From contig LT598468.1 in NCBI GenBank assembly GCA_900074745.1, positions 1,240,001-1,304,000 on the forward strand: 64,000 nt of DNA. The letters are read 5' to 3'. Position 1 is the stretch's first letter. Every line of letters starts with the position of its first letter. The notes beneath the pieces were generated by a model. The model was not told the origin of the DNA and searched no databases. It saw only the letters and a program-made list of their open reading frames with translations. Positions 61,701 to 64,000 of the stretch are shown piece by piece. The DNA comes from Lachancea mirantina (taxonomy: Eukaryota > Ascomycota > Saccharomycetes > Saccharomycetales > Saccharomycetaceae). The translations under genes were made by a program, and so were the position numbers.

Positions 61701-62341
61701 AATTTTTTAGACAGCGCCAAAACCAATTCATCGTCATCAGCATCGTCTCCAATGTCATTTTTGCCTTGACCACTTCCGAGCAACCCATCTATGGCGCTCC
61801 CTTCGTCCTCCTTGTCACCCACAACACTCTCGTCATCATCGCTACTTGCGTTTTGGGCTTCGTCTGGTTTGAATTCGTCCTCTTCATCGCTCAAGGGCAG
61901 CCGTTTCTTGCGTCTTAAATGGGAAAAGTTCTTGTCGTTCTCGTCCCTATCGCTTTCATCACTGTCTTCGGCATAATTCACTCTTCGCTCTTTACGTCCA
62001 TCTGGAGTAGTTGTAGTTATGGGCTCTGGAGAACTCAAATCCTTCTCCTTCGACATTGTCGCATCTGTCGCTGGTGTTTCTGATTTTTGAACTTCATCAA
62101 TCACCATATGCGAGTCGTCTGCGGCTGTGATGAATCCAGTATCGTTGTCAGACCCATCCTCATTCTCAACAAACAAGCTCTGCGTGCGAGCCGTCTTGAT
62201 AGGTGTACTAGTAGCCCTCTTGTTTTGTTTGCCGAAGAACGACATCAGGGACGACTGTTTGAACTTTTTTTTACCAGAACTCTGTGGCGAACTGGCAAAA
62301 GCCCGCTTCTTAACTCCATTTGGGGTCGCTGGAGTCGTCAT
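58712..62341 (-). CDS. MSH6: DNA mismatch repair protein Msh6
   Basis: 1,209 codons from the ATG at 62341 (S. cerevisiae Msh6, 1,242). The N-terminus has a PCNA-binding PIP box (QSSLMSFF, residues 29-36), followed by an acidic disordered arm. The mismatch-binding domain holds the Phe-x-Glu element in KKGKFFELYEKD. Connector, lever and clamp domains follow, then the ATPase with Walker A GANAAGKST (about 954-962) and the downstream motifs STFFVELSETKKILDMATNR, VVDELGRGGSSSDGYAIA and FFATHYAAL. With Msh2 it forms MutS-alpha, which recognises base mismatches and small loops. Two MCB boxes upstream fit G1/S transcription. Divergent from ADK2; convergent with RPH1. Confidence 0.98.
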   Translation of the reverse strand: MTTPATPNGVKKRAFASSPQSSGKKKFKQSSLMSFFGKQNKRATSTPIKTARTQSLFVENEDGSDNDTGFITAADDSHMVIDEVQKSETPATDATMSKEKDLSSPEPITTTTPDGRKERRVNYAEDSDESDRDENDKNFSHLRRKKRLPLSDEEDEFKPDEAQNASSDDDESVVGDKEDEGSAIDGLLGSGQGKNDIGDDADDDELVLALSKKLKKRVNSPPRPKPAKKIAPRNSIGKHSSFNKENEERYQWLVHERDAQGHSKDDESYDPRTLYIPDSAWSKFTPFERQYWEIKAKMWDCIVFFKKGKFFELYEKDAFLANHLFDLKLAGGGRANMQLAGIPEMSFDHWASQFISHGFKVAKVDQRESMLAKEMREGNKGIVKRELQYVLTSGTLTDLKMLQTDQATFCLSIREETPEIYGGIQDEESDVKTARVFGVSFIDTATGQINLLEFNDDSDCTNLDTLLSQVRPKEIITEKNNLSSLAHKIVKFNSQPQALFNYLKPNVEFYDFNKTFDELVSPDHKYFKSIDDWPEVLKRYYEKGKQAGFSAFGGLISYLKWLKLDESMISMGNITEYDPIKSQVALVLDGVTLQNLEIFSNSFDGTDRGTLFRLINRGITPMGKRLLRKWLMHPLLNKRDIEQRLDSIDQLLSELEVREPLENYLGQLPDLERLTARIHSGNLKIKDFNTVIEGFETIVTLLSKVEEFDMRGALGMFIKQVPKELSDDVAAWASAFDRKRATSENIIIPQPGVEPEFDQSLDDIKSIEDTLNELLKGYKRQFKTSNIAYKDSGKEIYTIELPMSVVKLVPSEWIQMGANKSSKRYYSPEVAELARSMAEAKERHKALEDSLKGRLYQKFDAQFQKTWLPTINAISSIDCLLSLARTSEALGFPCCRPKFVDEIDEPTGAKLQGHLKFKQLRHPCFNLGSTASKNFIPNDVELGGEKTSLALLTGANAAGKSTVLRMTCIAVILAQIGCYVPAEEATLCPVDRIMTRLGASDNIMQGKSTFFVELSETKKILDMATNRSLLVVDELGRGGSSSDGYAIAESVLHHVATHIQSLGFFATHYAALGEDFRFHPNVRPLKMDILVDEDSQTITFLYKLVPGKSEGSFGMHVASMCGISKSIVDGAQLAADQLEHTSILTKERQGEKGLKKNQIPDGLLSDFIRLTAGNGLTNSKLGSGEGVGIYDRFVKTKVLEILFKMTDEL

Positions 62342-62428
62342 TTTCGATTCGAATCCTGGGATAATCTACTATCCAAGCGTCTCCGACAGACCTGCTGGTG
62401 ATGAACTCCTTACTTGTCTTCCATACTA

Positions 62429-62466
62429 ACGCGTTAACTTCATTTTTCATTTGATACTTTACGCGT
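62429..62466 (-). promoter_or_regulatory. Two MCB boxes upstream of MSH6
   Basis: ACGCGT at 62429-62434 and 62461-62466, 88 and 120 bp upstream of the MSH6 ATG. MBF-driven S-phase expression of MSH6 is known in S. cerevisiae. They are about 470 bp from the ADK2 start, so MSH6 is the likely target. Confidence 0.7.
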
Positions 62467-62937
62467 CAGTAACTTTTGACGTAAATGATCTCTCTTCCGT
62501 TGACACATTTGGCAGGCTTGAACGCATTGATAAACAGAGGTAAAAGGCTATCGGAGATGATCAAAGAGAGATCATTGGTCTTCAGAGAACTCATGGATCG
62601 CTTGAGGTATGCCCATTGACTCATTTGTGAAATTTGTGGGCTGGAGCCCGGAAAACGACCGGTATTCCTATCGAATCCAGGAGCGATGTTTAATCAAGTT
62701 CTAATGAAGACACATATGCAATCACGGCTTTGCCGTCGGTACGCCTGCTATAAAGCCAAGCGCGATCGTGGTTCTTGGCGTTTATTCAATCGGAGATCTT
62801 CGAAAATGTGATTTCGTACGAATTCTCGAGAAACTGTCATCTAAGTAATAACCGGTTTGAAGATCGGGTTTCCGCTATAGATAGTCAGTTCCTGAGGCTT
62901 CCTGTTGTCGAACTAGCCAGCAAGTTTGCAATACCGG
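62467..62937. other. Rest of the MSH6-ADK2 divergent intergenic region
   Basis: About 470 bp ahead of ADK2. I see no gene or named element. Confidence 0.5.
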
Positions 62938-63648
62938 ATGACAAGCGGTAGCTTGAGACCCTTGCGAATGCTTTTCCTCGGAGCCCCAGGCTCCGGGAAA
63001 GGAACTTTGACGTCCCGGCTTTTAAGGGCGTTCCCGCAAGTAGGGAGCGTATCGTCCGGAGACCTATTGCGACAGCAGATGGCTGAAAAAACAGAAATTG
63101 GCAAATTGGCAGCCGAATACATTTCGAGAGGCGAACTTCTGCCCGACGAAATTATGACGCGACTCTTGATCCGCGAACTCGATAGTCGACAATGGCTCAC
63201 ATCTCGAGCGACTTGGCTCCTGGACGGGTTCCCGCGCACGGACATACAAGCAATCAGCCTTCATTCTGCCTTAAAAGCCTATAATGCGGACCTCAATCTC
63301 GTCGTCGAGTTGAAAGTGCCCGAAAGCGTTATTCTCGCTCGCATCGTAAATCGGTACGTTCACGTTCCAAGCGGCAGAGTCTACAATTTATCTTACAATC
63401 CTCCCAAAGTCCCAGGAATTGACGACGTGACCGGAGAGCCTCTTTCCAGGCGTCCTGACGATACCGCAGAAGTTTTTCAGCGAAGGTTGGACAAGTATCA
63501 TGCAACCTTGAAGCCCTTGAGAGAATATTACGCTCAAGCTGGAATTTTAAAGACCGTCTATGGCGAAACCTCAAACATTATTTTCCCACAATTAGAAGCA
63601 CTCGTCAAGGATTCTTTTGCTGTCCAATATGTCGCGAAGCAAATCTGA
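62938..63648 (+). CDS. ADK2: Mitochondrial GTP:AMP phosphotransferase Adk2 (AK3 type)
   Basis: 236 codons from the ATG at 62938 (S. cerevisiae Adk2, 225); an upstream in-frame TTG is rejected. The short N-terminus (MTSGSLRPLR) precedes the P-loop GAPGSGKGT (residues 15-23). Then come the NMP-binding segment (SSGDLLRQQMAEKTEIG), the DGFPRT motif, and a long-form LID (RYVHVPSGRVYNLSYNPPKV, without zinc-binding cysteines). The ending TSNIIFPQLEALVKDSF matches Adk2 closely. It moves phosphate from GTP to AMP in the mitochondrial matrix. The N-terminus itself seems to act as an uncleaved import signal in the family. Followed by RAD3 as in S. cerevisiae. Confidence 0.95.
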   Translation: MTSGSLRPLRMLFLGAPGSGKGTLTSRLLRAFPQVGSVSSGDLLRQQMAEKTEIGKLAAEYISRGELLPDEIMTRLLIRELDSRQWLTSRATWLLDGFPRTDIQAISLHSALKAYNADLNLVVELKVPESVILARIVNRYVHVPSGRVYNLSYNPPKVPGIDDVTGEPLSRRPDDTAEVFQRRLDKYHATLKPLREYYAQAGILKTVYGETSNIIFPQLEALVKDSFAVQYVAKQI

Positions 63649-63953
63649 CGTGAACTTGTAAATATAAAACTAAGCCGATATATTGGAAGAATTTACAGCC
63701 ACAAAAGGGACGTTTTTCAGGCTGAAGATGAATTATAGTTGAAGGCTGATGGTAACTGGCCCTGGTAGCCTTTTAAAGACGACGAAATGGTAGAAGTGGG
63801 GTGAGTTGGGTGTCTCTACTTCGATGTACCGTGATACGAGACATCGAATTTGATTAACAGCAGTAATACCTTGATCATCACATCTCTTCTGTCTGAAGAA
63901 CAGTCCTAAGTGAGCGGGTGAATCTTTGCGTTATTAAGCTCGAAACTCCAGCC
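63649..63953. promoter_or_regulatory. RAD3 upstream region
   Basis: About 305 bp between the ADK2 stop and the RAD3 start. No specific element recognised. Confidence 0.5.
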
Positions 63954-64000
63954 ATGAAATTCTACATTGATGATTTACCCGTAATCTTTCCCTATCCGAA
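63954..64000 (+). CDS. RAD3: Rad3/XPD helicase, first 15 codons only (cut by right edge)
   Basis: From the ATG at 63954 to the window end the frame reads MKFYIDDLPVIFPYP. S. cerevisiae Rad3 starts MKFYIDDLPVLFPYP, a single conservative difference in 15 residues, and RAD3 (YER171W) is the gene after ADK2 (YER170W). Rad3 is the 5'-3' DNA helicase of TFIIH used in nucleotide excision repair and transcription initiation. Only the N-terminus is present, so the rest cannot be judged. Confidence 0.9.
   Translation, partial: MKFYIDDLPVIFPYP

Noticed and set aside
62340-62360. B-box-like GATTCGAATCC upstream of MSH6
   Set aside because: No A box, acceptor stem or anticodon arm at suitable spacing, so not a tRNA gene.

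Overview
This window is from a budding yeast of the family Saccharomycetaceae. It is gene-dense and almost intron-free, its proteins look like Saccharomyces cerevisiae proteins end to end, and it carries a classic intron-bearing tRNA-Leu(CAA). The lineage most likely split off before the whole-genome duplication (Lachancea-like, or Kluyveromyces/Torulaspora-like). The evidence is gene order: single-copy genes here interleave what S. cerevisiae carries as two sister blocks. From 26 kb to the right edge the order is VTC5(YDR089W)-SPT2(YER161C)-RAD4(YER162C)-YDR090C-RLI1(YDR091C)-CHD1(YER164W)-PAB1(YER165W)-UBC13(YDR092W)-DNF1/2(YER166W/YDR093W)-BCK2(YER167W)-CCA1(YER168C)-RPH1/GIS1(YER169W/YDR096W)-MSH6(YDR097C)-ADK2(YER170W)-RAD3(YER171W). 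Genus assignment is inference; family and pre-duplication status are well supported.

Left part (1-23.5 kb): a second syntenic block corresponding to S. cerevisiae YJL080C-YJL073W, mixed with YBR286W/YBR287W. It holds SCP160 (cut by the left edge), two tandem CAP/PRY genes, tRNA-Ala(AGC), an orphan Cys-containing ORF, the photolyase PHR1, NET1, SMC3, tRNA-Leu(CAA) with intron, the carrier-like ZSP1, JEM1 and APE3.

Middle (23.5-26 kb): a GC-rich island joins the two blocks. It contains one unrecognised 181-codon ORF, strong GC hairpins and seven CACGTG boxes, including a CACGTGGG upstream of the SPX-domain gene VTC5. This is the most anomalous stretch. It also coincides with a break of synteny relative to S. 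cerevisiae.

Right part (26-64 kb): ordinary core genes for polyphosphate synthesis, chromatin and DNA repair (SPT2, RAD4, CHD1, RPH1, MSH6, UBC13, RAD3), translation (RLI1, PAB1, CCA1), lipid flipping (DNF), the cell cycle (BCK2) and mitochondrial nucleotide metabolism (ADK2). A 1.7 kb gap between RLI1 and CHD1 lacks GCG1, expected there by synteny, and holds only an ATG-less open frame.

Several start codons were set at ATGs downstream of a longer open frame (NET1, SMC3, JEM1, RLI1, CCA1, RPH1, ADK2). For SMC3 the choice is supported by paired MluI cell-cycle boxes lying inside the rejected extension. Two genes could be missed by ORF calling alone: SCP160, open through the left edge, and RAD3, of which only the first 15 codons are in view. 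UBC13 needs a 10-codon first exon. I saw no retroelement, CRISPR, centromere or clear new system; the GC island is the best candidate for follow-up.
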